DNA of 64,000 nt, taken from contig OZ231128.1 in the NCBI GenBank assembly GCA_965153355.1, positions 8,804,001-8,868,000 of the forward strand, in the 5' to 3' direction. The notes under the pieces are model-generated. The model ran no database searches, had not been told where the DNA came from, and worked only from the letters and a program-made list of their open reading frames with translations. This stretch comes from Flaccisagitta enflata. Taxonomy: Eukaryota > Chaetognatha > Sagittoidea > Aphragmophora. The position numbers and the translations under genes are program-made. This document shows positions 20,341-31,519 of this stretch, one piece after another. The stretch's first letter is position 1. Each line of letters begins with the position of its first letter.

Positions 20341-21234
20341 ATGCAAAAGCTAGCATCATAAAACTGTGTAACATCCTGACTCTTCTGTCGTGTTACATAG
20401 AATAAAAATGATCAATGAAAATTCGACAAGAAAAATGCTGAAAAAATAAAAAAGATTAAAAATTCATAGCGCCAAAACTAATGATCATAGAGACTTTGGT
20501 TGGCGCTATATTTGATATAGCACAAGCTTCTTTTCTAGCTGTAACTTCCTTTAACACAAAAACTAGTGCTGAAAACTTTATTTCTCCTCATTGCCATAAA
20601 AGTAGCTAAATTTGTGTAACATCTTTGACTCTTCACTCTTATTACATGGGACCCAAAATGATCAATGAAAATATCATTTTTGCAAAAGGAAAAAATTCTT
20701 ATGATCTGTACCCACAGCGCTGTAACTAATGATCAGAGACTTCAGTTATGCCATTTATGGAAAGAGAAAAATGTCTCTTTGTTAGCTATGAATATCAAAA
20801 TGTGCATCATCTCAACCCCAAAATGGCAACAACTTTCAAAATTGTCTGAAAATCCAAAATGAAAAAACTTTAATTCTCTCTCACGAAGCCAAAAAGTCGA
20901 CTATTTAATTCTGATTTCTTTTTCCAATCATTGCTGTAAGTCTTAAAGTGCCCAAAAGGCTACCATTTTGATTGAAAGACCTGATTCCTGGGATGATCAC
21001 TGTGCATCAGATGCATTGATCTATTTAAGGAGAAAAAAATCTAAATGATAGTTAATTCATAAAATCTTACGACATAAGTAAAAAGTGCAATAGCATCTGT
21101 GGACATAATAAGTGTTATTGCATCTTTTTGGATCAACCTAGAAAATCCTGGTAAGGTAGATATTTGTTGAATAAAACAATTGGCTGTTTTGCCTTGTGCT
21201 ATAGGGTCAAATAAGGTCGAATATGGTAAAAAGT

Positions 21235-21290
21235 AACAAGGCCGGATACACGGCCAATAAGCAGTCACTGGCGGGTGGGCAGGGGCAGTG
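21235..21290 (+). mobile_element. Family 1 left-end fragment
   Basis: GGCCGGATACACGGCC hairpin followed by a GGCGGGTGGGCAGGGGCAG end. Confidence 0.65.
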
Positions 21291-21467
21291 ATTGAGGCGG
21301 GCAGGAGCAGTATGGGTCAGATCCAGGGCTGAAAAGCTATTAACAGGTTGCCCAAGGGCAATATGGGGCCAGCGATATCCGTTGCCCTGCTTTGCATGGT
21401 TGTCAATTGGAATGTGAGGAAGAACGGCAGCCATCCCAAAGGGTACAAAGTCCTGGGGACTTTCTTT

Positions 21468-21555
21468 TTAGTCGCGTGCACGCGACTCTGCAACCTGCTT
21501 TGTCCGCCGGTCGGTCGGTTGGTCGGTCTGTCGGTTGGTCGGTCGGTCACACTTT
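21468..21555 (-). mobile_element. Family 1 right end with perfect GTCGCG hairpin
   Basis: TTTT then AGTCGCGTGCACGCGACT (7-bp stem), CTGCAACCTGCTTTGTCC and a GGTCGGTCGGTT core. Reverse orientation. Confidence 0.75.
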
Positions 21556-22334
21556 ACTTTTTTATCAATTTTATTTCTATATAGCATTTTAGGCCATAAG
21601 AAAGATACGTTTCTCATCCTAAGTCATTTTAAGTCATTATAAGTCATTCTAAATGTAAGTCTGCGGACGGGACTTATAGGCCTTGTTTTCGCCCGCTCGC
21701 CCCAGCCATCCTAATACCGGAAACTTTCTAGGCGTGCTGACCTGTCTGTACCATCTGTCTGAAGTCTGTGAGAGCGATGGTTCATGTTTTTGTACAAAGG
21801 AGCCGCCTCTTTTGATTGCAAGAATGTGCAATGAAAACAAAAAAACTCTCACTCCCCTGCAGCTTCTCCTGCCTCTCAGCTGTCTCTGCTGTTGCTCTGC
21901 TGATTTTTGGTCCCATTTTTTGAGTGAAAAAATCGATGAAAGATGCGATGATGGATTTCCATCATGCAATGAACAGATATAGCAACTATTTTCCATGTGC
22001 TATAACTCCTAAAGTGATAAAAAGTACATCTTCAGATTTTAAACATAGAATCGTCATTGCCATAGCTACACGTAGAGCCTAATCATTCCATGGCAAAAGG
22101 CGGCAATTTGTTTTTTTTTCTGTCTCAGTAATGATATAAAGAGGAAAACAATACTTAAAGTTACTTTCTGGGCAATACAAGATAAAGAATCGTTAGAAAC
22201 TGGTGTGGATCACTTTCTACAATGTCTATCTATAGTATCTACAGATCTATCAATCGAAAAATTAAATCTAAAATTCATTATTTATTCGCCATATCACTAA
22301 AATACGACCTTATTGCATCCATCCGTTTGTCATT

Positions 22335-22560
22335 CTCCCCAGGCCCTCTCAGACCTGAAATCTGCTCTCTCAGGCCTGAGATCTACTCTCTTGGGCATTA
22401 ATCTGCCTTCTCAGGTCTTGAATCTGAGAGAGCAGATTTAAGCCTTGTAAGGACAGGTTTCAGGCCTAAGAAAGCAGTTTTCAGGCCTGACAGAGCAGAT
22501 TCAAGGTCTGAGAGGGAAGACTTCAGGCCTGGGAGGGCCTGGTGGGACTAATGAACAAAT
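22335..22560. repeat. Inverted pair of 20-bp arrays (family 2 interior)
   Basis: Four units like CCCTCTCAGACCTGAAATCTG point one way to about 22,430, then five inverted units like CAGATTTCAGGCCTGAGAGG follow. The whole block could fold back. A GGACGGAC stretch follows at 22,560-22,620. Confidence 0.7.
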
Positions 22561-22619
22561 GGACGGACGAATGGGTGAACGGACGGATGGACAGACGGAC
22601 AGACCGACAGATGGATGGA

Positions 22620-23820
22620 CGTGATGTGTTACTTTTAATGAAAAGAAAGTCAAAATTATCAAAGGGAGTCAAAAGCAGACTTGAAAAAGGTCCTAAAGGG
22701 TAAAAGTAGTAAAATCATGAACATAAAACACTTTTATTGAGTCAAATTGGATATTTGCGGTTTGATAAAGGGCGCGTGACTTATAAATGTTGTCCTAGTT
22801 ATACAATCGGTTTCGGTGATTCTACAAACGAAATGTATAAAGTGCATTTAATGTCACAAAAAAAAATGTATATAAATCAGGAGGCAGAATCTTTTATTGG
22901 TCATTTCCCTTTGGATCAATCGCTGATTTCCTTTTTTTAATCGCGGGTAGGTTATCTGTATTTTTTTTCTTTGCTTGGTATTATCTAATTGTTCTATTCT
23001 TCGTGCGGTATTTCTACCTATAAACTGCAATTTTCTGTAACTTTTGTCGTAAACTGGCTTAACTCATGCTCCAAGGTGACTTGCAATTCGTAGGAAAATA
23101 TTCACAAAGGAACGTGGACAGAAGAATTTGACGCACAAGAAGAGCAAGTCTCTGAAAAACAAAAACAAAGAAGAACAAACAAAGAAAACTCGATCGAAAA
23201 TTAAATAGCACATCTATAAAACGCAAGTAAGAATAATTCAAGTTTAGCGGCAGGATAGTCGATGATAAAACAAACATTGAAGTAAATATTCGTTTTATTT
23301 CATATAATTTTTTCTATAAATTGGCGTGAACGTTTCAGGTTATAAAAGTCACCGGGCCGTTTGGGTGTGTCAACATGCAAAAGTATTTTAAATCAGATCA
23401 TCAACATCAAGGAGTTTGAATAAGAAAAATATGAAATTATTAGAAAATTTTCAAAGATATATACCTCTAGAATCTGCATCCGGTTTTGTTGAAGATAACA
23501 CACAAAACTTCTAAAGAGAAGATCCTTCTTTGTCTCTTTTAGTGATAAATGAACAATGTTTATTTAGGTGCAAATAAAATTAGTTTTGAAATATTCATGT
23601 ATTCAAACTTGATTATATTCATGAACAAAAATATTGACAAAAAATTATCAATATAGCAATAAATCAATTACCTGCTAAAAAGAGGTTTAAAAAAAAAAAG
23701 ATAAATGAAATTTAACAAAATGAAGATGCTAAAACTCTTAACATTTGATTACTTATCTTGTTTGATATACATAGTCTTATCAAAAAACCTTTTGCATATT
23801 GACTCACCTAACCGCGCCGT
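22620..23820. other. AT-rich DNA, no gene seen
   Basis: One open frame (22,737-22,940, 67 codons) has no recognisable feature. Otherwise stop-rich. Confidence 0.4.
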
Positions 23821-23828
23821 GTAATACT

Positions 23829-23900
23829 TTTAGTCGTATGCACGCGACTCTATAACTGGCTATGTCGGCTGGTCGCTCTTTCAGTCGGTCAAGCTTTGTT
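23829..23900 (-). mobile_element. Family 1 right-end fragment
   Basis: TTTTAGTCGTATGCACGCGACT hairpin in two parts (AGTCG / CGCGACT), then CTATAACTGGCTATGTC and a GGTC core. It lies directly beside a full copy. Confidence 0.65.
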
Positions 23901-23903
23901 TAT

Positions 23904-24104
23904 TTAGTTGCAGACACGCAACTCTTTAAGAGGCTTTGTCTGTCCGTCCGTTCGTCCGTCCGTCCGTCCGTCCGTCCGTCCGTACGTCCGTCCGTTCGTC
24001 CATCCGTTGGTCCCTAATGATCTAGTTGGAAAGTGTAAAAACGCGCATTTTTGGCCCCTGCCCACCTGTCCGCAACTGGCATTGGCCGTGTATCCGGCCT
24101 TGTT
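23904..24104 (-). mobile_element. Family 1 element, full copy
   Basis: Reverse orientation: hairpin AGTTGCAGACACGCAACT, CTTTAAGAGGCTTTGTC, a (CGTC)n core at 23,938-24,005, then GCCCCTGCCCACC, TGTCCGCAACTGGC and GGCCGTGTATCCGGCC. Both ends are of the GTTGCG class. Confidence 0.85.
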
Positions 24105-24347
24105 CCTCAATGATGGGTTTTTGCCTAACTGCCAATGCCCATATCACTCCCTCTTTTGGCATAAACGGAGATCCACACATAACAGATAATGTTTGTTGGC
24201 GCCTTGACATCCACTATTGCGGGGTTCTACTGCGCCAATAATTCTTTAATACAACCATCGCTTGATATTGTAAACGCGTCTTCTCGATGGTCGTTTTAAA
24301 TGTATATCCAACTTTAATTCCCCCAATTGCCACAACTTATTCCACAG

Positions 24348-24533
24348 CCATTTCGGTCGGGCGGCGTCAGCATGTTGCCGCCGATTTTCCTTCCGCGTCA
24401 CTCTTTCTTCTTCCTGTCGTTCTTCCTGTCCACCTGCTGGCCTCTCATTGCGCAAATCATTCCTCTGACCATCTGCAACGAAGGCAAACTCCCGTGGCAT
24501 CACGCCGTGCGCAAATGCCAGGAATTCTACCAG
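24348..24533 (+). CDS. Possible exon of an unidentified membrane protein
   Basis: A GC-richer open segment lies between ACTTATTCCACAG and a GTAATT donor, phase 0 at both ends, 62 codons. It contains a hydrophobic stretch of about 25 residues (HSFFFLSFFLSTCWPLIAQI, continuing IPLTI) followed by CNEGKLPWHHAVRKCQEFYQ. This reads like one transmembrane helix and a polar loop. I do not recognise the family and found no neighbouring exon with confidence. It may belong to a gene nested in, or downstream of, the formin locus. Confidence 0.4.
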
Positions 24534-24604
24534 GTAATTATATAAAACAAACGACAAAGCCTTATTCCGTATTTGCGAGAGAGAAGGAAAAAGGTCTGTC
24601 CTGA

Positions 24605-24830
24605 GACAGTTGACCCCGTGACCTAATTAGGTCAATAACTAATTGATTAATGACCTAGTTAATGACCCTTTAATTGCTACTTTATAACCCTTTAATTGCG
24701 CCTAATGACCCCCTAATTGCGCCTAATGACCCTGCTAATTGCCTATGACCTATTTACTGTGACCTTATTCCTGTGACCTGTGTGACCTAATTGCTGCTAA
24801 TTGATGGCTAATTGTTGCTTATTTGTTAGC
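24605..24830 (+). promoter_or_regulatory. Cluster of TGACC motifs with a perfect TGACCTAATTAGGTCA palindrome
   Basis: About nine TGACC(T/C) occurrences lie within 200 bp, partly as CCTAATGACCC...TAATTGCG tandem units. The 16-bp palindrome is at 24,619-24,634. TGACCT/AGGTCA is the nuclear-receptor half-site, but the array may equally be a simple tandem repeat. Confidence 0.3.
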
Positions 24831-24832
24831 AG

Positions 24833-24882
24833 TGAAGGAATGCCCAGGCAATGTGATGGTACATTCCATTGCCTGGGTATTC
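24833..24882. repeat. Hairpin-forming inverted repeat
   Basis: GGAATGCCCAGGCAATG is inverted as CATTGCCTGGGTATTCC about 13 bases later, giving a stem of about 17 bp with one mismatch. Confidence 0.7.
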
Positions 24883-26800
24883 CCACTGTGTTTTGATAGA
24901 GGGGAAGAGGAAAAGGATGTCTTTTTCTCCCTCTTTTACTTTTTCTACCCAACTCTTTAACTCTCTCTCTAGCTCTCTGACAATCTCAGATAAGATCTTT
25001 TTCTTCTTTCTCTCTTCTCTCTCTCTCTCGCTTCCTCTTCTCTGATGATGTCGAAAGACAGGGTCTGGGATGTCCCCACAAAAATCTCCAGTTTTGACAC
25101 CTTTGATAAATTCTAAAGCTTCAAATAAGATCTGAATTTACATGACTTTTGAATAACACCAAATTCAACGCATGTATTATTTAAAAACATCTAAATTATT
25201 TGATTGTTCTTATCTAAGAGTAATACTGTGGCTTCTCATTGCAAATTCTCAGCATCTATAGTCATTTGCCATGCCGCCCGTGGGAGTCTTACTTGACAGC
25301 TCTTTTCATTTCAGACTGAAAGATCTTATAGTTTAAACCTATATAATTTCTAAACGCTTGAGCTGGAATTCTGGGATTGACCAAATTGCTATTTTAGAAC
25401 ATACAGATTAAAAATACAAATAATATGTTTTTCGTTTTCCAAGATTCATGTTATTACACTTTTCATTAAAATTATTTACTAGTAATTTTCTAAAGGTGTG
25501 ATAGTCATTTGACAGAAAAAGTACTTGCAAGTTGTCTTCCATTAGGAGCCCCGCTTAAACATATCAGACAATATTTGCTCTTCATTTACAAGATCAAAGA
25601 AAGCAACCTCTTTTATTCTAGTCAAACCTAATATTTTCATGAATTTGTGGTACTAAAATATTATAGAAGCTAAAAACTACTTAACTTCAGGCGCTGAAAT
25701 TTTGCATTTAAAACAAGTGTGTATTACGCTAATAGATAGAAACCAATTAAAATATTTAATAGCTTTGCGTTAATACATCTTTGTTGTTGTAATAGAATAT
25801 CAAAATAGTATTTTGTGTTGAATACTTAAATGATATAGTGTTAACTTGAGACTGATTTGTTCTACAGGTTTTAAATGAGAGAATATTTTTGCCTGATATG
25901 ACTTTCTGTTTGAAAGGCTGATTGCCAGAGGGCTTATTGTTAGAGGATGGGATATTTACCTACAAATGTGGCAGATTCCATCGACGCCCGGTTCACCTAT
26001 TTGCCCCACAGGATATCGGCTCTGCAGCCGCTGCTCAGGCAGACCACCGGCTCAATCGGCGGTCGACACGGTGCAGAGTCGCACTGACAAAAATGTTGGC
26101 AGAATAACCAAAGAGGTTAACGCAGTTGACCGAATGGTTAGCATTTTACTTACTTATCACACCCAGCAGATCAGAGCCTAGGTCTGTGATGCTTGTGAAA
26201 CTTCTTTTCTGCCTTCTCTGTTCACACATTCTAGAGCTACATGATATGTTGATTCTTTGTCAATGGCTTTCTACACCATGTTCCCGTCACTTCAGTAGCA
26301 ATGGCTTAGTCGCATGCGACTCTTACACTCGCTACCGTTGGCTCCACCCATAAGTTAAAACCACATACTTTATTGTGGTTTTTGTTTTTTAGGTCATGGT
26401 TTGTATACGATTTCAGAATGAGTTCTTTATTGCAGCTGATTAGTTGTGGAAACGGACTGTCAGAAAGAAAAATACTGCCCCGAGGACCGCTGAGTTTAGT
26501 TTCAGTGGAACATTACCTCGTGAACAGGTGACTGACTGAGTCATGCATGGATAAGCATTAAATACACTGAGATGATCTTTTATGATGCTATTTTGTTTGA
26601 TCTGTGATTAGAGATGGAGAAGATATGACCATAGTATATTTCTTCATTTCTGCATCATTTTTTCTGATTTTCCTTCTGTTACCCTGCCTGGGAACCATGC
26701 CCATGGTGTTACTCATTTCAGCCAGTGGGGACATTTGCTATACTCACCCTTGACTGTTTCACCACAGTCCACGGACGGGTCGAAACAGTCACGATAATTA
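24883..26800. other. Mostly non-coding; one exon-like GC-rich patch
   Basis: AT-rich except for about 25,960-26,110. There, after a GTGGCAG or CCCCACAG acceptor-like site, an open frame reads GYRLCSRCSGRPPAQSAVDT and continues to a possible GTTAGC donor near 26,135. This might be an exon but has no family match. A small AGTCGCATGCGACT hairpin (family 1 type) lies at 26,310-26,325. Confidence 0.35.
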
Positions 26801-26805
26801 TTCAC

Positions 26806-27519
26806 CTAAAGCTTAACTGGCATTAACGCATGAGTGTCTGAGTTTGACTCTGACTTGCAGAAAGAAAGTTGGAAAATAGAAGGCATCTGTCTGCTATTCC
26901 ATAAGGCCTTCACCAACTGAAGCAGGAATGAGCAGTAATGCAGACGGGCAAAATATAATGATGTACCATAGACACAATAAGCGACAGAAACAGACACAAC
27001 ATGCTCATCTTCTTCGCTCCATGTTACTGATATACTCTGCCTTCTGCTCCTGCCCATCCCATTATCTCCACCCATATCATTCCTAGTGCTGATTGTGAAT
27101 CATGCAAAATTCGCACAGGTCAAGTAAAAGGGCAAAGACAAAGAGATCAAAACAAGATAAAATACCTGCCAGTAGACGCGTTCATAAACCACAGGCCCAC
27201 AGCAATCTCCAGGAAATAACTGGTTAATTGTCCAGCTCAAATATCTGCACAAAAGGTTGGTACTGCTGAAATTGCTGGTCTTTAAAACAATCAATCACAT
27301 AAACGCAAAATAAATAAAACCAATAGATTTATACTTAGCGACTTTTTGTTACTATGATGCAGTAAAATAAATGGCATAAAATCATACGCAACCATATGCA
27401 TTACCATCTAGCTGCCAATATAAAAAATGGCAAGAAGATTACATTGAATAGCAGAAAGATAGTGTCAAAAAGACTGTTACACAAAACACATGCCCAAGAA
27501 CACGACATACATTTCTTAC
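26806..27519 (-). repeat. 3' LTR-like repeat of the BEL/Pao element
   Basis: Same orientation as 41,680-42,570, with alternating matched blocks: AACTGGCA, GAAAGAAAGTTGG, CTTCTTC...GAGCC/GCTCC, TGCCCATCCCATTA, AAGACAAGATAAAA, AATATAAAAAATGGC and GACATACATTTCT. Many indels separate them, so the insertion is old. Confidence 0.75.
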
Positions 27520-28040
27520 TTCATTTTGAATTTCACCAGTATCAGACATGTCGGGAAACCCTACAAAATCGATACCTTCCTTAAAAATACATAGATATAC
27601 GTTCTTCTTCCATCGCCTTCACATCTCACTCATCAGACTGACATTTCAAGACGACTGCCCGAAAGGACTACCTCTGCCTGGACCACATGATAATCATGAT
27701 GAGACGCACTGGTGAGGCTGAGGCACTGCCCCTGCAGTTATGAGCAAACGTGCCTGGGAGCAACCCAGCCTGGGATTACTTTGCAGGCTGAAACATGAGC
27801 AAGACACCACTGTCATGTCCCAGGTGCTAGAGCTGCAATAATGACCAAGATCATACCTAAAACAACACAACAAAATGTACAAAACAACAAGAAATATAAA
27901 AATGAATAATACTTTTGGTCTCATAGTAATAAAAACGACTCAAAGAATAAAAGAAAGAACACACACAATACTGTTTTCCATTATACATTTAGCGACATTC
28001 TTCAGCCCAACACTGGTTAAGTGGGCTGAGTTGCGATGAA
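27520..28040. other. Element-internal spacer, no gene seen
   Basis: Lies between the left LTR-like repeat and the left arm of the inverted duplication. No open frame with recognisable content. Confidence 0.4.
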
Positions 28041-31000
28041 TGCCAGCCACACCCATACCCATTCAGCAGCTATGCAGCAGCCGCCTGAGAGTGAGTCCTC
28101 CTGGGGTGAACCAGAATGCTATAAAAAGAACAGGGCAGCTGAAGTGTTTCTTAGCCGGCTGCATTCATGCACATAAACTCACCATTCCTTTCCACCATGA
28201 GCACGTATGTTTTTCAGCTCAAGCATGCCATTCCACGCCTCGGTGTGAGCTTCACTTCTTGCGCCTGTTCATCGATGGGATGATGCATGGTATTTTCCAC
28301 GCTGTGCTGTAAATTGCAGCTAAATTGAATAGCAACCATGCAGAAATAATCGTTATTTTTCTATTCCCAGGTTGTGGACTGCTGGTTTTAATCTGTGCTG
28401 ACCATTTCTTTTTTCAAGGGAAGACTCAGAGGCGTGAGACACGCACGAGCTTCAGCGCTGAAGTCGAATGCAGACTAATAGCGACTATTTAAATTCGACA
28501 AAGTTATGTTTTTATGCCTCCACCGCCTCCTCTTCTTCACGCACATTCGCTTCTCTTCGCTGGTTTCAGTTCACGACTTCAAGCATGTTTTGACCATTTC
28601 CCAGCTTACGACGAGCATCGCCTTTTTCTTACAGCAGGATTAATTTTCCGCCTAAGCTGACGCCGCTGGGCCCGCTGACGCTGCGAGCGGTCGCGGTAGC
28701 CGAGCCTTGATGTTAGCCCACTCACCGGAGCATTTGAGGTCAGGAGCCTCACGACTCCCCGGGACGATGTGTTCATGCAGGATCAAAGGCTGATCCGGGG
28801 GAGGTGGTTTCAGACCAGCTGCAGATCACAGACTGCTGACGCAGCCTTAACAGACTGAGGCTACTCACCCAGTCTGCCCTATAGCTGCTGGATGCACGGG
28901 CGGGCGAGCGCCTGCCTGCTGACCAGAGACTTGAGGCGTGACACTCCTGGCTGCTTACGCTCCCAGCTTCTGGTTTCTTTTGTGCCAGCCAGGCTGATTC
29001 GCCACACGCAATGCGGATTAACGCCAGCTTCCGTCTCGGGCGCACAGCGCAGGGGCGCCGCTGAGGCGCAGCCTTTGCAATTTGGCCCACTGGCACGTTG
29101 CGCAGGGAGTCTTCGACGCGGTCTTCGACCAGGCCAGGAGCGACGCTACTGCTGTTGCCGATTAAATTGCGGCGCGACGATTCACCCGATGCTGCAGACG
29201 CTGACGGCTGCGGGCTGCTCGCTGGCGGAGCGCGCAGCGCCGACGGTTGCCGCAGACACTTGCAGCTACCAGGAGCCCGGAGCCGCCCTTTTCGCCGCTT
29301 CTGGGACCATGCGATTTAACCTCCCCATCATGCCTCCTTGTTGCTTTGACGCCCTCTGAAAGTTGCTGCCAGCTGATTAGGGGATGAGCGCATGAGAGTT
29401 ATTTGTTTATAATGAAGTTTTTTTCTGAAGAGGAGATACGCCCAAACATTAACGCGCTGGCATCCGCGCCCGCTGCCGCAGAGTACCCACGCCTCATTAC
29501 TGGTCACTTCACCATCTTCTTCTGCTCATCATTGACGATCTTCTCTTCTTTTCTGCTCGCTGCTGATAGCAGATCACGCAGAATTCATCAATCAGCAGAA
29601 TATATCCGAGATGACACGCCGCCATGAAGTGATACGTGCGTCCGCCGCGCCGAGCTGATCGCAGAGATCCGCCGGCGTATTGATCATCAGTTGACGCTGG
29701 GACAACGGCGCTGTTGACGATACAACGCGATCATCGCTGACGCCATTTTCACGATCGAACGGCGTTCATTGAGTTGGTTAACCCATGGTTTCCGCTTCTT
29801 CGTTGACCGAGGCCGCGACGCAGATTCTTCCGAGTCGGCCTCGCTGAGCGTCGATAGCCATCCGCGATCCGGCACGACGCCGACACGCTGGCTTAACGTG
29901 ATCGTTGATCGACTTCGACTTAATGACTTCAAGACGCACCGACTTCGCAGATGCCGGAATGACGTCGCCGCGAAGTTTGATCGCCCGCATGAGAACCGAT
30001 AATGGGCAACGATGGCATTGCACAGCGTATTATATAGAGAAGAGCGAATGAATCAAACAGCTGATGTGTGGTGAATGATCAATGAGAATCACAAATAGAA
30101 CACAAATATGAATAATCCTTGTAAATATGAAGTCAGAGTTACTGCTATCTGTTAATGACAGGTTCATGTGCCTTTTCTCTCACCCAGTGTTAATGAGCGC
30201 CGCGCTTTCGTATCTTCGTTCCCGATATCGGCTGACGTTAGTCGAGCTTTCGATGATCCTCGACGCCATTTATCATCTGAATTTGGTACCAGGAATGAGC
30301 ATATTTTCACACATATCATACATTCACCGCAAAATTTTCTGACCTCGATTATTATCGCGGTTAGCGACAAATACGACTTCCATTATTTTCAAAATAATCT
30401 AACAAAGCACGCCCCACACCTGCACTTGCTAACCGTGACCCAAGAGGCGATCGACGATAAGATTCGAAAAGGTTCGTGATTTGATCATCGCTGAAACGCC
30501 AGCATCCGCCAACGGCAGCGCTGAAGGTGCTGTCGATGGAAGCAAGATAGCTTAAATATATTTACCCACAACCCTTCTCCATAGCAGCTGCGTGAGTGAA
30601 ACTTGTCGGCGCCACCCGATTTATGGTTCCAGTCCCGGAGGATATTGGCGCCCACAGATTGTCCGATGTGAAACGGTGGATTTCGCCTTTTGCTGCAGCG
30701 GTTTATCGTATTATTATCGCATATCGGCCGACAGCAATTACGACGGCACACGAACAGGTGAATGCCGATCCGTCACCCAGACAACACGTTCACCATCTTT
30801 TAATCCAAACACCAGCCCGCAGGTGTTAGATCGACGCGTCGATGGGGAGATTGCCACGCCGACTTGCGCCTTTTTTGCTTATTCGAATAGGGGTTGATTG
30901 ACGCTTGACAGCTCGCTGAAGACCTTTGTATCCACACTGGCGTATTGGCAATAACGTACGTTTTAGACCAGAAAATATTGCATGATAATGCATCAATGAT

Positions 31001-31448
31001 TCATTACTTGGCGGCAGATGAAACGATGTCGGTTTCATCGATTGCCGACGCGAATATATTGCAACAGTGAAACACTTATCTCTTATTTTTTTATGATGAG
31101 TCATTGGTTTAAAGATTTCCAACTCCACCGCCTGAAGACGCCTGAAATGATGCCGCATTGATTGACGAGCGTTAGCGCCTCCTTCAAATACCTGTGTCAC
31201 TTCCCGGTTTAGGACCGCCTGTGCTTCACTCTTATTACGATAGCACCATGCCGATTTATCCGCAACTGCGTATTTTCGAGAGCTGCCGCAAAGAGCAGCC
31301 GCGTCAGCCCCCAGCTTTTCACCCAGCCAACATACAGATTGTAAATGAGCACGTCGCGATGCCCGTCTTTGCCATTGATCTTCGGAGCCGGCAAACGGCG
31401 TCAATTCCATCACGGTCCTGCATTTCCTTTTGTGTCTTCCGAACATCA
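28040..31448 (-). repeat. Left arm of a large inverted duplication (BEL integrase and 3' region)
   Basis: Read on the minus strand it aligns block by block with the plus strand of 31,458-35,935. Shared blocks include GGCTGACGCG, TGACTT...ATTTACAA, ATTATTCATATTT, GGCGGATCTC, CTCTCATGCGCTCAT, CGCATGGTCC, CGCAACGTGCC, CCTCAAGTCTCTGGTCAGCA, AGCCTTTGATCCTGC, TGACCTCAAATGCTCC and CATCCCATCGATG. The order is kept throughout; the arm is about 1 kb shorter through deletions. Confidence 0.85.
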
Positions 31449-31449
31449 C
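30170..31449 (-). pseudogene. BEL/Pao integrase, minus-strand copy, decayed
   Basis: Minus-strand frames match the plus copy: REVTQVF...IFKPMTHHKKIRDK corresponds to PEVTQDV...VFKPESRHDFIVKNK, and ESLMHYHAIFSGLKRTL...IRQ to SLIRHYHHNDFHAGAKHTL...LRQ (the zinc-binding region). The catalytic core is not recognisable here and a large part is deleted (about 1.3 kb against 1.65 kb in the plus copy). The C-terminal region can be followed only by nucleotide similarity. Confidence 0.7.
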
Positions 31450-31519
31450 GGTGCGGTTAAAGATTTAACATCGCTGGACGCGTTCTATTTTCTGCACAAG
31501 TCGCCGCATCGTATGGCTG

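Larger units (their letters stand above)
20341..22330. other. Non-coding DNA with repeat fragments
   Basis: Includes two diverged ~170-bp blocks (about 20,360-20,570 and 20,600-20,800) sharing TGTAACATC, GACTCTT and AATGATCAATGAAAAT, family 1 pieces at 21,235 and 21,468, and a family 2 end at 21,360-21,425. AAGTCATTNT repeats lie at 21,615-21,655. Confidence 0.5.

Noticed and set aside
28773-30023. Several GC-rich open frames on both strands as host genes
   Set aside because: They sit in the decayed arm of the retroelement duplication and align with 33.4-35.6 kb in inverted orientation.
31209-31449. RNase H on the minus strand upstream of integrase
   Set aside because: At first it resembled an RNase H segment, but it aligns with the pre-integrase region of the plus copy (31,490-31,700), so it is integrase-proximal sequence.
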